Source of the DNA: Paulinella micropora
Taxonomy: Eukaryota; Cercozoa; Imbricatea; Euglyphida; Paulinellidae
Assembly: GCA_019918135.1 (NCBI GenBank)
Contig: WBZZ01003326.1
Span: 20,377-84,376, forward strand
Reading direction: 5' to 3'
DNA: 64,000 nt
The position numbers and the translations under genes were made by a program. The first letter of the stretch is position 1. Every line of letters starts with the position of its first letter. Below the pieces are notes generated by a model, which saw nothing but the letters and a program-made list of their open reading frames with translations, searched no databases and was not told the origin of the DNA. Shown here piece after piece: positions 50,035 to 60,239 of the stretch.

Positions 50035-50385
50035 CAAACACACACAGCTCTGTACACACGACGATACACACGACGATACACGCACACACAAAGTCACACA
50101 CACAAAGTCACACACACAAAGTCACACAAATCACACACGACGATACACACACACAACACGACGATACACACACACACGATACACACACACACACACGATA
50201 CACACACACACGACGATACACACACAAACACACACACACGACGATACACACACAACACACACACAAACACACACACACACACGACGATACACACACAAAC
50301 ACACACACACACACACACACAAACTCACACACACGAACACACACACACACACAACACACACACACACACACACAGAAACAGAAAC
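50035..50385. repeat. CA-rich minisatellite, left arm of composite locus 2
   Basis: Units ACACACGACGATACACAC, CACACACAAAGTCACACA and long (CA)n stretches. It has the same CGACGATACAC motif and strand orientation as 628-1280. Confidence 0.9.
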
Positions 50386-50494
50386 ACAACAGGACTGTGG
50401 CACACACCCGAAACGGATCTGTACAACACTGCAACCTACACAAGGACTGCTACGCACGAAACTGCGGGCCAACACTGGACTGTGTGCAAAAAAA

Positions 50495-50760
50495 GATTTT
50501 GGGGATGTTGGCAACATTGGGGTTGCGCAATGTTGCCAACATTGGGATTGCGCAATGTTGCCAACATTGGGATTGCGCAATGTTGCCAACATTGGGGTTG
50601 CGCAATGTTGCCAACATTGGGGTTGCGCAATGTTGCCAACATTGTGCAGTCCCAATGCTGGCTTTTCGCATCGCAGGTGCGGCCCCCCCCTTCCATTCGA
50701 CACACAGCCCATTGGGTTTGCACAATGTTGCCAACATTGTGCAAACCCAATGTTGGCACC
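50495..50760. repeat. Palindromic array of composite locus 2
   Basis: Five to six copies of TTGCGCAATGTTGCCAACAT or ATTGGGRTTGCGCAATG at ~30-bp spacing (about 50505-50650). Then come CCCAATGCTGG and a unit (GTGCGGCCCCCCCCTTCCAT, CAGCCCATTGGGTTTGC) matching the linker of the array at 1394-1960. All contain the AATGTTGNCAACATT core palindrome. Confidence 0.9.
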
Positions 50761-50944
50761 TGACCAGCCCTAGGAAAGAACCGCGTAGTTCTACAAGTCC
50801 AAACAAAACCGAAACCAGTGTGCGTCAGCTCTGGTACACGAGCTTTTGGCGCACAAATAATTTCGGGACGGGGCCTGGCGGTTTTGTTAGTCTTTGTGAT
50901 CGAGCCGCCTGCTAACGCGGCAGATTCAAGAAAATGTCTGCAGG
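50761..50944. other. Unique segment inside composite locus 2
   Basis: About 180 bp of non-repetitive sequence between palindromes and right arm. A short open frame runs through it, but I see no reason to call a gene. It has no counterpart in locus 1. Confidence 0.35.
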
Positions 50945-51360
50945 AGGAAGTGCGTGGGTTGTGTGTGTGCATTCTTGTGTGTGTGTCGCTTGTGTATGTG
51001 TGTGTGTGTGCAGTTTTGAGTGCGCGTGTGTATGTGTGTGTGTGTGTGCAGTTTTGAGTGCGCGTGTGTGTGTGTGCAATTTTGTGTGTTCGTGTGTGTG
51101 CATTCTTGTGTGTTTCGTGTGTGTGCAATTTTGTGTGTGCGTGTGTGTGCATTCTTGTGTGTGTGTCGCTTGCGTGTGTGTGTGCAGTTTTGCATGTTGT
51201 GTGTGTGTGCATTCGTTTCTAGATCTTGCGTGCAAGCAAAGAAAAAGTGCGTGGACTGTGTGTGTGTAGTCTTGCACGTGTGCGTGTGTGTGTGCAAAAG
51301 AAAGTGTATCGCTTGTGTGTGTGCATTCATTATAGATCTTGCGTGTGTGTGTGCAAAAGA
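50945..51360. repeat. TG-rich minisatellite, right arm of composite locus 2
   Basis: Units GTGTGTGTGCATTCTTGTG, GTGTGTGCAGTTTTGAGTG and GTGTGTGCAATTTTGTGTG. It has the same position and strand bias (TG on the plus strand) as the right arm of locus 1, but different unit sequences. Confidence 0.9.
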
Positions 51361-51442
51361 AATGCACGGATGTATGTGTTGTAAACCGATAATGCACCGC
51401 ACGCCCTTGGTTTTCTGTGTGTGTAAAAACAGGCCCTTTATC

Positions 51443-54400
51443 ATGGACTCGACCACGCACAAACGCAGTTACGATGAGCTTTGCCAACCATACCTGACGG
51501 ATAATAACGAGGTGCTCACGAATTCGTTGGTCTGTTCTTGTCCGAATAGTTTGTCTTACCTTTTGTTCCGTATAGCACTTCAACAAGTTTACGCACGCCC
51601 ATCATCCGGTGCAAAACCTGCCTTTTGATCATGTGAGAATTTTCTCGGCGTTTGTGAATTTGCTAGCTTCTGCGCTGCTAGTATTTTTTCTCTGTGTGTA
51701 CACCTTGTTTTTTTACTGACCAGCAAACGAAACCAAGGTGTTGCTTTTTTTTGGCAGTTTGCAGACAGCACCCTGTTCTTTTACGATCAGCCTGCCACGA
51801 TGAATCAACAAGGCTACACGCTGGTCTCTACTTCCCCCCCCCATTCTGTTGTGTGTTATCTATCTGCCCTGCGTATTTCCCCTTGTGGTCAAAATAGCGT
51901 AGCTAGTGTTCCGCAGGTATGCCCTACCTCTGCTGTTTTTTTTGTTTGCTTGTTTTTAACCGACCAGCAAAACGAAACCAAGGTGTTGTTTTTTTTGGGG
52001 CAGTTTCCCACGTTTCCCAGCCAGCCTGCCACGATGAATCAACAGGGCTACACGCTGGTCTCTACTCCCCACCCACCCCCCTCATTTCTTGTGTGTTACC
52101 TACCTGTCTTGTTTTTGTCAGGGCCCTCCTCTAGTGTTTAGCTTAGCCAGCAACGCCTCCAATGTTCAGCAGGCAGAGGTACAGGCGCCATACCCTTTTT
52201 TCTCTTTTGTGTAACACCTCTGGCTTTACTTACCAGCAAACGAAACCAAGGTGTCGCTTTTTGTTTTTTCTTGCAGTTCGCACAGAGCAACCCGGACTCT
52301 TCGGTTCAGCCTGCCACGAATCGACACGACTACACGTCGGTCTCTGTACCCCCCCCCCCCCATATTCTTGACTTCGTGCATGCTGATGTTGCAGAGAGTC
52401 TCCCCCCTACCCTTTTCTACCTTTTCTTTTCTTTGTCTGCCCTTTAGCAGAGAAACTCTTCTAAAGTCCTTCCGCCAAGGCCTTTGTCAGCACGTTTTCT
52501 AGCTAACGACACCGCCATTGTTCCCAGCAGAACGGTATTTTGACCTTTTCACTTCTTTTTTTTGTTGCCGCACGTACAAAACATATATCCAGAGTATCGT
52601 GTCGCTTGCAGTTTGCACAGCCAATGGCAACGCGATCTCTTCAGTGGCCCAGCCTGCCACGAATCAACCAAGCTACCCGCCGGTCTACTACCTTTTCCCC
52701 CCGCGCCCACACTCTGTTTTTTTTTGTTGTCTCGCTTAAGTCTTGGCCTGTTTTGTTAGATCCCAACACAACCTAAACCAGACCCGGCGCAGGTCCTTGC
52801 TCCAACCCCGCCCCCCCCCTCCTCCTCCTTTTTCTTCCTCCTCTGCAAGTGTACCCCCTTCCCCCGGCCCTCTGTGCAACAGTCTCCCCCCCCCTCTTGA
52901 CCTTTTTTTTCTTCTGTAGCAGAGAAGCCCTCCTCTAGCCTTTGGTTCATTTCTCGCACCATACCAGCCACAGGTTCTCCTTTCCCCCCACGCCCCTCAT
53001 TTCACACGCAACGGCGCCACACCTCTCTCCTGGCACAAACAACCATTTTTTTTGGGGTTGTAGGAATCCCACGAGCCAACCGGTGCGGACAATCTACAAC
53101 CGGCGGTCCAACAGGTTCTCCTTATCTCTCTCTCTCACTTGTGCGGGGGAGGGGGTGTGTAAATGTGGATGGGAGGAAATTAAGGGCATCCCGCTGTAGG
53201 GTCATCCCGCAAACGACGAGCGTAGCGAGGAGCCGGCTCTTGCTGCCTACGAACAAGCGCAGGTCTTTTTTTTTGTTCTTTCTCTCTCTCTCTAGACACC
53301 AGCGTTTTGTTGCTAGCCAACCCGCCTACCCTCTATTACAACGGCTGTTTCCCCGAAGCAACCCAATGTACCCCTCAGCCCAGAAACTGTGCAAATGCTG
53401 TTGGGCCTGGAGGGACTGCAGCACAACAAGGAGCTCGAAGACCTTACGAAACCGGTCAGCGTAGTACTTTCTCCGGGGGACCCCCAGAAAAACCGCGACT
53501 TGCTCCAAGCTGTCCAGCAATGCCTGCGCGGGCACACAACCCTTGGTTTTACGCTGGCGCCGGAGCAGCTGTCAGAGGCTATGAGGGCCTGCGCGTTCGG
53601 TGCTCTTAGGGGGCTGGAGCTCAACCTCGTCTCGTCGTCAGAAGTCAGGCCTAGACCCCTGAGCCCAGCGCGCGAGTCGAAGTGGATCCGGGAAAACATC
53701 ACGACTTTGCGCCTGACGGCAGAGGCGTGAACGATTGCTTCCTGGCGTCGCTTTTTCAAGGAAGCTTCGACCGGCTGTCATCGCTGCAGATCCAAGCGTG
53801 CCCTAACCTGAACGGAAGCACGCTGGCGTCCTGTCTGTCTTGCACGGGGGTGCTTCGTCGTTTGTCCATCACCGGCTGCCGGAGCTTGCTTTCCAAACCC
53901 AACGACGGCGTGTCGCAAGCTCGTCTGCCGCAGCTGGAACATTTGCAAGTGGACCTGGTATCGACCGAACTCGTGGACGGTCGCTCCCTCTCGATCATCA
54001 CGCGCAGTGAGTGCAAGGCCACGTTTTGCATCGATATGGCTGGGCATGATCTGGCGCAAGGCTCGCACCTCCTGACCACTTGCATACTCAATCTGACCCC
54101 CCAAGCCAAGCCCGTGCTCCGGTTCGAAAGCCTGAGCCTGATGGCGGCCAACGCGCAGGACGAGCAGGACAAGGCTACCCAGTTTCGGGCTATGCTGATT
54201 ACTATGGGCAAACGCTTTTCACTGCAAAGACTGGGCGTGGCCTTCGGGACGTTCCCGGCTCTGCACGAACTTTTCATCCAACTGCACAACCTGCGCGGAC
54301 GATGCCCAGACCTCTTTACTCAGGACCTTGAACTGCACTTGTTCCAGCAGTTAGCGGTAGTCCACAACAATGCGCCAGAAGGCAGCGGGGCCAACGTGCT

Positions 54401-54677
54401 ACGCAAGGAGATCCGCAGCATGCTGTTCGTGGCCGACGAATTCAAACGGCTCAACATGACCCTTAAAAGAATGCAGGTGACCGAGAATAGCAAACCTCTG
54501 GCCTGGATCGAAGCTGAGAAGATGTCAGTACAGTTTCTGGCGCCTCGCAGTTCGTTCTTCCAGGGCGGCACTGACCAGGATTCAATCACCCACGTCTGGC
54601 TAATCTTGCTGACTCAATTATTTGGCTGGGAAGAGGAGACCATGTTGCCGCGCCTGCCTTTCCAAGTGAAAAAGTGA
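51443..54677 (+). CDS. Intron-rich gene: repeated small exons plus LRR-like domain
   Basis: ATG at 51443 (MDSTTHKRSYDELCQPYL). I can model 13 exons, nearly all phase 0: 51443-51529, 51576-51680, 51758-51823, 52004-52057, 52122-52178, 52277-52339, 52451-52534, 52612-52682, 52760-52792, 52923-52973, 53064-53114, 53200-53262 and 53317-54677. Introns are 46-180 nt with T-rich NCAG/NTAG ends and mostly GTCT/GTTC/GTAT donors. Small exons come in types: QPATMNQQGYTL-type (four copies) and PPLxF-type, so they arose by exon-intron duplication. The long last exon encodes ~450 residues with LRR-like repeats (LRRLSITGCRSLL, LSSLQIQACPNL). Exon 52612-52682 and a point near 53725 are each one base short. 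The second exon contains a hydrophobic stretch (VRIFSAFVNLLASALL). Function unknown; possibly a target-recognition protein. Confidence 0.5.
51681..52276 (+). repeat. Tandem duplication of an intron-exon unit
   Basis: The intron end CCAGCAAACGAAACCAAGGT, then GTTGCTTTTTTTT, then CAG and an exon with CAGCCTGCCACGATGAATCA occurs at about 51719-51823 and 51963-52057, and in diverged form at 52232-52339. A fourth, further diverged exon is at 52612-52682. The sequence just before CCAGC (ACTGA, ACCGA, ACTTA) fits a branch point. Confidence 0.7.
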
Positions 54678-54912
54678 CAAAGACACTTCCACATAGTTTT
54701 ATTTTTTTGCGTGGGGAACGGCGCGGTGGGGTTAGCCGGACAGAAGGGTAGGGAACCGGAGGAAAAAAAGACAATCGTGGTTTTGTTTAATTAAATACCA
54801 AAAAAAACAAAAAATACTTTGGCTGTAAATTAATAAGTTTCCGGAACTACGGCGGCCCAAAACAACTAACGAATTGCGCGCGGGAAGGGCTACGGGGGCG
54901 CGATCTGACATG
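54678..54912. other. Convergent 3' spacer
   Basis: AT-rich, with TTTAATTAAATACC and TTAATAAG. It separates the 3' ends of the genes at 51443-54677 (plus) and 54913-55988 (minus). No gene is seen. Confidence 0.4.
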
Positions 54913-55988
54913 TTAGAAATCTGCCGACTTGTAGAGCTGAAATAGCCAGTCGCGCGCCGTACTGCTTAGCGAATCATAAGGCACACCGATCATGAGCTCT
55001 GCCAGGGCTACCCAGTGCTCGGCCGCTGACAAGGTCAGGACCTTGCTAGCTGTGGTAGGGCATTTGTCAGAGATCTGGCCGAACTGCAGCTTGTACTTCT
55101 TGATTGTCACCCCGCCTTGGACAATCGGTGAAAAGTGGCTGGCCTCCTTGCCCCGGAAAACAGGCTCAGTGGTAGGCACGCCCAGGGAATTCTGCTTCTT
55201 CTGTATTTCGTCTGTGCCGGGTTGAAGGTTGTCGAAACCGTGCGCGCTAGGTGGGGAGGTATCTAACTTGGGGCCTTGAGAAACTCTTCTGCTTCTATTC
55301 GCGCTCTTTCGTTTGCATAGATCCTTCTCCTCCTTTGTTTTGTTTTAGCATCACTCGCCAGTGTATTTGGTCCTCTTACCGCGTCGGAGGCTTTCTTGCA
55401 CAGGAGCGCAAACACAGCTAAAGCCGCGACATAAAGGATAGTGGTACTCCTTGGAGAATCCGGCCCAAAGTCGTTTTCTGCTTGATCTCTTTCCTCATCC
55501 GGGTCTGCACTATTGGAACTTCCGACCTCGATCCCCCCACTCGAGCCTTCTTCAGACCCGCCGGCTGGCTCTTCAGCCCCGCCGGCTGGCTCTGCACTAT
55601 TGGAACCTCCGATCTCGATCTCCCCACTCGAGCCCTCTTCACCCACGCCGGCTGGCTCTGCCTCCTTGGGACCTTTGCTTGCTGCTTTCCTTAATAATTC
55701 TTGCAGTTCATCTGCAGCAACACGTTGGCTCGGATCTTCTTTCGCACATTGGTCAATAGTTTCATTGACCGCTTGGAGGATTCCGTCACCATCAACTTCA
55801 TCCCATTCGACATCATCAAGCAACGGTAGTGTGTAATGTCGGCAGCCGTGCTGGTAGTGATGATCGAGAGGTTGTAGGGCCAGCAGACGGTGCTGGTAGT
55901 GATGGAGAGGTCGTAGGGCTAGCAGACGCCAAGAAGGAGGGTACTGGAAAGGCTGATGATGGAATTTGCTCATAGCTTGTAGAGGCAT
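54913..55988 (-). CDS. Membrane protein with kinase C-lobe-like segment (~358 aa), one frame break
   Basis: ATG at 55988 (MPLQAMSKFHHQPFQYPP). Near residues 60-110 the sequence ETIDQCAKEDPSQRVAADEL fits the last helix of protein kinases (C-x-x-x-D-P-x-x-R-x-x-A-x-E-L), but no catalytic motifs precede it; the N-terminus is instead a His/Tyr/Leu-rich duplication (HHYQHRLLALQPLDHHYQHG). Next come acidic Ser/Gly repeats (AEPAGGAEEPAGGSEEGSSG), one membrane helix (TILYVAALAVFALLCKKA), a basic stretch and a C-terminal ~115-residue domain (SHFSPIVQGGVTIKKYKLQF, ending YKSADF). The frame changes once, near 55270, one base short in a C run. It could be a remnant of a receptor-like kinase; function unknown. 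Confidence 0.5.
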
Positions 55989-56003
55989 TTGGCTGACCAC
56001 CCT

Positions 56004-56303
56004 CTAATAAAATGGTTTGGTCTGTGGTGTAAACATAGTAAGTTCCTGCCGTAAAAGGCCAACAACCAAGAAGAAAAGAACTCGAAATCCTGGACTACGA
56101 CAAGCCTCTTTGCCCGCTCGCCTGTTTTTCAGAATCTGTAAGCAACGATTCACGTCCTTGATGGACAACAGACGCCGCAGCTCTCTGACATGGCCTAGGA
56201 AACCGCGCAGATGCTGGTATTCGTTTCCAGACTGATCAATCAAATGTAGCAGCTTGACGTAGACCTCTAGATTTTCCTCTAAAAGATCGGCTTTCTGGGA
56301 CAT
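56004..56303 (-). CDS. Small helical protein (99 aa)
   Basis: ATG at 56303 (MSQKADLLEENLEVYVKL). It is almost entirely helical and charged (VRELRRLLSIKDVNRCLQIL), with a hydrophobic patch near the end (FRVLFFLVVGLL). It sits just upstream of the membrane/kinase-like gene on the same strand, 15 bp apart, and could be its first exon or a separate gene. TTAGAGG and similar acceptor sites lie between them, but I could not define a convincing intron. Family not recognised. Confidence 0.45.
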   Translation of the reverse strand: MSQKADLLEENLEVYVKLLHLIDQSGNEYQHLRGFLGHVRELRRLLSIKDVNRCLQILKNRRAGKEACRSPGFRVLFFLVVGLLRQELTMFTPQTKPFY

Positions 56304-56559
56304 TCTTTTATATCAAGAAAGCGAACTTAAAGAAGAAGCTTTTGAATCACTAGTGGGGCTAGTAGATCGGGCGGGGCTCTGGGGTGTAATGGGTGTGTGG
56401 GGGGGGGGGGCCGGAAAGATGTTGAGGGTGGGAAGAAAAAAAGGTTCCTACCCTTCCTCTGGCAATTCGTGGAGGGGGTCTCTGCACACGAGATCACTCC
56501 CCCCCCCAGAGGGCCCGTTTCGTGCGCACTCCATGCCCTTGCCGTCTTTTGTTGCCTGA
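56304..56559. other. Divergent spacer
   Basis: It lies between the minus-strand gene at 56303 and the plus-strand ATG at 56560 and contains a G run at about 56398-56410. It probably holds promoters for both; nothing else is seen. Confidence 0.35.
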
Positions 56560-59500
56560 ATGGCGCGTGCAGAACGAAGGGGGAGGGAGGGGGAGGGGGA
56601 GGGAAAGGACAAATTAGTCGTCACGGCCCCCCCCCCAATTCCCTCAAGTCCCTCTCCAAAGCCCAGTCTCCGTTCTCGAAAAAGAGAAGAAAAAAAAACC
56701 CCAGTGATTCCTCGCCTTTCGCGCGTGAGCCTGTCCCCAGAGTCGCAGGATCCCCTTCTGCTGAGGCCCCCCCCCTCGCTCTGTCTGGGGGAGCTTCCGC
56801 GCAACCGCCTCATACAGCCGTGGTAAGTGGACAACCTGCGCAAGAGAGAGTGGACAAAGGGCCCCGCCGGCCCCCCCCCTCCGTTCTCCCACCGGCCGGG
56901 CCCCCCGCACACACGCCTTTGCGTTTCTTGTCTGCTCCCCCATTCTCCTTCCCCTCCTCCCTTTCCTTCCCCCCCCCTTCCTATTTCCGTGTTGCCTTTT
57001 TTTGTTTCTGGAGCTGATCCTTGTTTTTTGCTGTACGTCTCGTGTGCCTAGGGCGCCGCCTTCCATGCACGCCCCGCGGCGGCTGTGGCTGCTGTTCTCG
57101 CTGGGCGAGCCGAACCAGTGGTTCGTCACGGACTTTGCGTCGCGCTTGGCGCTGCTCAGGGCGGAAATGCAGTCGCAGCAGCTGCAGGAGATCGGCACAC
57201 GTTGTTTCAGCGTGGACAGCGCCAGGCACAGGCTGTTCGGGCACGACGTGGTTGAGATTATGGTCTTCGCGCCCGCCACCTTGCCGGCAGCACCAGCTTG
57301 TGTGACCAGTACGATAGCCGACGGGGACGCGGGCAGCGGCGGCACGGCCCGCACCTTACAAACGACCTTCAACTCGTGCCAGTCGGCAGAGGAGCGGCTG
57401 CGGCTCGCCAGCGCGCTGCTGGGGTGCGGGGTATTTCAGACCGCTAGCGGGCTCGGCAGCGGGCACCTGTGCTTGGCCGAAGCGTTGCTGGACGTGTGCA
57501 GTAGCCACCCGGTGCCGCCCGCTCAGCTCGCGACCGTGCTGTTGCTGTGGCTGCTCGCTCGCCCGTGCACCTCCGACGTTTGCACCGGGCTGCTGCCGGC
57601 CAGCGAGTGGGTGCGGCTAGCGCTGGCCGCCTGCGCCGAGTTGGCGCCCGTGCCCACGCCGCGCCCGGCCCTGGCGACGTGCGTCGACCTCAAGGACAGC
57701 GTGCTGCACCGCCTGGCGCAGTTCCGGCTGCTGGCGTCGCGCGCGCCAGAGACGCCCGCGTGGGCCGTGCTGTGGCTGCTGTGGCACGCCAGCCATTCGG
57801 TGCCGGCGGAGGCCTGGCCGTCGCGCAGTCCAGCATCTGCAGAGTGGGAGCTGTGCCAAGCGCTGTCGGCGGGCTGCCGTGGGCCGAAACGGCCAGGCCC
57901 TCGGCGCTCGACACCGCGCTGGGCTGGCTCCGCGAGCCAGCGAACAGCAACCAGACTGTCAACCAGACTGTCAACCAGACTGTCAACCAGACTGTCAACC
58001 AGACTGTCAACCAGACTGTCAACCTGTCGGCCGTGGTGCGCGGCGCGCTGTCGCCGAGCTGCGGCTGGGGCGACCCGACGCTTTGGTTGGGGGAGCCCCG
58101 CGCGTGGGAGCCCGCGGAGGCCGGGGGCTGCCGCGCGCGGAAGCCTCTGGCTGCGAAGGACGACTTCGCGGCCGACGCGCGCTGGTTCGCCCCCCATCTT
58201 TCGTGGTACCAGGAACTGTCGGCCGCCGCCACACCGCAGGACGTGGACGCACTGTTCGAGCTAGCGCTGCTCGTGGCGTGCTGCCGCGGCACGACGGTCC
58301 GCACTAAGCCGCCGGACACCGCGGTGCTCGTGGCCCTGTACGGCCATTGGCAGCGGGCCGGCTGGCTGCACGGTGACGCCCAGCTCTCGCTAGCCTCAGC
58401 ACCGCCGTTCCGCTTCTGGCTGCGCCTGGCGGGCTCCCTCGAACACAAGGCCGGCATTTCCGGTCGGGCGGCGCCGGCGGTCTCGGCCAAACAGGTAGCC
58501 GCGTGCGTCGCCGACAAGGGCGCCTGCCGCCGCTGGTTGTACCAGCGCCTGGCCCGGCCCACGGCGCAGCGCTGTGCCGTGGCGGCCGACAGTCACGACG
58601 CGGGCCTGGCGCTCCTGTGGCTGCGCGCGCGCGTCGCGGGCTCGCGCCTGAGCCGCCATGGCGACAAGCTGACGCTGTGGCTGGACCAGGCCGCGGAGGC
58701 CACCGAGCGCGCGCTGCAACTGGTGCGGGCCCTCGGGCTCGGCGCCGACCCCCGCACGGTGCCGCTGGCGGCCGGCGCGTTGGCGCGGCTGCAGTGCGCC
58801 CGCAGAGACTCGGCGCCCGAAGAAGGAGAGGGTGGCCCATCGCGTTTCCCCAGCTGGCCGCTGCCCAGGACCGTCGACGGCTGGGGCGAGGGCGCTTTTA
58901 CGTGGGGACACCTGCTGCAGGCGGAGGCCGGACAGTGCGACACCATTGACTGGACGCTGGCTGGGCGGGCGGCGCAGCGCGTGTGGTGGTCCACGTTCTG
59001 GCAGCTGCAAGCGATCGACGGCGTGCGGACACTCGTGCTGACGTCGGCGTTGCCGGACGCCATTGAGTGGCTGGGCAAATGGCACCCGTGCTTCACGCCG
59101 GCCGGGCTGTTTGTGCCCGGGCCCGGGCCGCCCCTGCCGAAGCTGGCGGTCATCGGCCCGGCCAGCGTCCGCTGCTGGCAGGAGCACCACGAGGGGCCGA
59201 CGACGGTGGTTAGCGCGCGAGAAATTTCGGCCGCCCTCAGGGCGTCGCGGCTCGTGGTCTGGGCCGGCGGGGGCCCGGCGGCCGCCGTCGACCTGCTGGA
59301 CCGCCTGGACTTTGGCAGGGTCGTGCTGGACGGCGGACAGTTGCCGGCGGCGCCGCCGGGCGCGTAGGGCGCGAGGCGGCACGCCCTTGCGTACTCGCCG
59401 GGCAATGCTATTTGCCGCGCGCGGCCCTGGACACAGTACGGGCCCTCGCCGCTGCATTTGTGGGGCCCGCTGCACGTGTCGTACCGCCGGCTCTCCGGCA

Positions 59501-60105
59501 GGGGCTCGCGGCCGCTGCTGGCCAGGTTCGCGCGCCTGCAAACGACGGGCCCGCCCCGCCGCCGCGGGGTCCTCGCGCGCGGCGTGCGCGCTCTGTGGCG
59601 CGGCCGCTTCTGGCGCGCCGTGCCGCAGCGGGCGGACAGCGCGCGGGAGGACTGTCACGACGCGCTGCGCCGGGGCTGGCTCGTGGCGCGGGACGAACGG
59701 TGGTGGCGCACGCCCGCGCTGTACAATCAGTGCCTGTTGGAGCTAGGCAAAGCCGCGCGCCTCCGTGGGGGGCTGCGGCTGGCGGCGCGCACGTGCGTGG
59801 TGCTAGTACGAGGTTCGCCGCAGGAGGCAGCGCGGAAGACGCCGCCCGCGGCGGCCAAGCGGCGGCTGCTCGTCTGCGAGGTAGAGGTGCTGGGGGATCG
59901 TGCTGGACTGCGCTGGTGGCCGGCGGAGCCCGACACTGTGCAGCTGGCGCGCTACTTGTGGCTGCACCTAGTGCTCGAGCCGCCGCTGCAGCCCGGCTGC
60001 CGGGAGCTGCGCCTGGCGTGGGCGGCCCTGCCGCCCGCTCTGCGCGCTGCGCTGCCGCATGCTGCGCACGGCCAAGTGTCCCAGCTGGAGGTCTGGCACG
60101 TCTAG
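56560..60105 (+). CDS. Large unknown protein (~1,100 aa), two exons, frame breaks
   Basis: ATG at 56560. Exon 1 (56560-56822) ends CAGCCGTG|GTAAGT, and exon 2 starts after CGTGTGCCTAG at 57052; the join is in phase 2. If exon 1 is non-coding the ATG at 57065 would serve. The protein is Ala/Leu/Trp-rich and helical (LRLASALLGCGVFQTASG). A 12-bp repeat encodes NQTV six times (57949-58020). The later part has short hydrophobic strands ending in small or acidic residues (RTLVLTSALPDAIEWL, RLVVWAGGG, FGRVVLDGGQ), faintly like a helicase fold. The frame changes near 57880 (one base short). An in-frame TAG at 59365 is followed by 247 more sensible codons to 60105, so either the gene ends there or that region also contains errors. 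Family not recognised. Confidence 0.5.
56823..57051 (+). other. Probable spliceosomal intron (229 nt)
   Basis: The donor is G|GTAAGT and the acceptor is TCTCGTGTGCCTAG, with C/T-rich sequence in between. It links open exons in phase 2. Confidence 0.55.
57949..58020 (+). repeat. 12-bp tandem repeat, six copies
   Basis: AACCAGACTGTC is repeated six times without change, inside the large gene. It reads NQTV per unit in the main frame and is a multiple of three, so copy number can change without breaking the frame. Confidence 0.95.
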
Positions 60106-60113
60106 GCTGGTCT

Positions 60114-60151
60114 GCCCCAGTGTCTTAAAAAATTTTCAGACACTGGGGCAA
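60114..60151 (+). terminator. 13-bp perfect hairpin right after the stop codon
   Basis: TGCCCCAGTGTCT and AGACACTGGGGCA form a perfect 13-bp stem around an AT-rich loop, starting nine bases after the stop codon at 60103-60105. Palindromic 3' ends of this sort mark transcript ends in some giant viruses. Confidence 0.45.
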
Positions 60152-60239
60152 GAGAAACGAGGAGTGCACACACACAGAAAGTCGGTTTTAATAAGTTGGA
60201 TCAGCGTGGTTTTCTTACAAGATCCGGCCGGGGATGCCG

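Noticed and set aside
57547-59367. SNF2-type helicase call for the large gene at 56560-60105
   Set aside because: Only vague strand patterns such as VLTSALP and FGRVVLDGGQ; no Walker A or DEAH-type box is visible.
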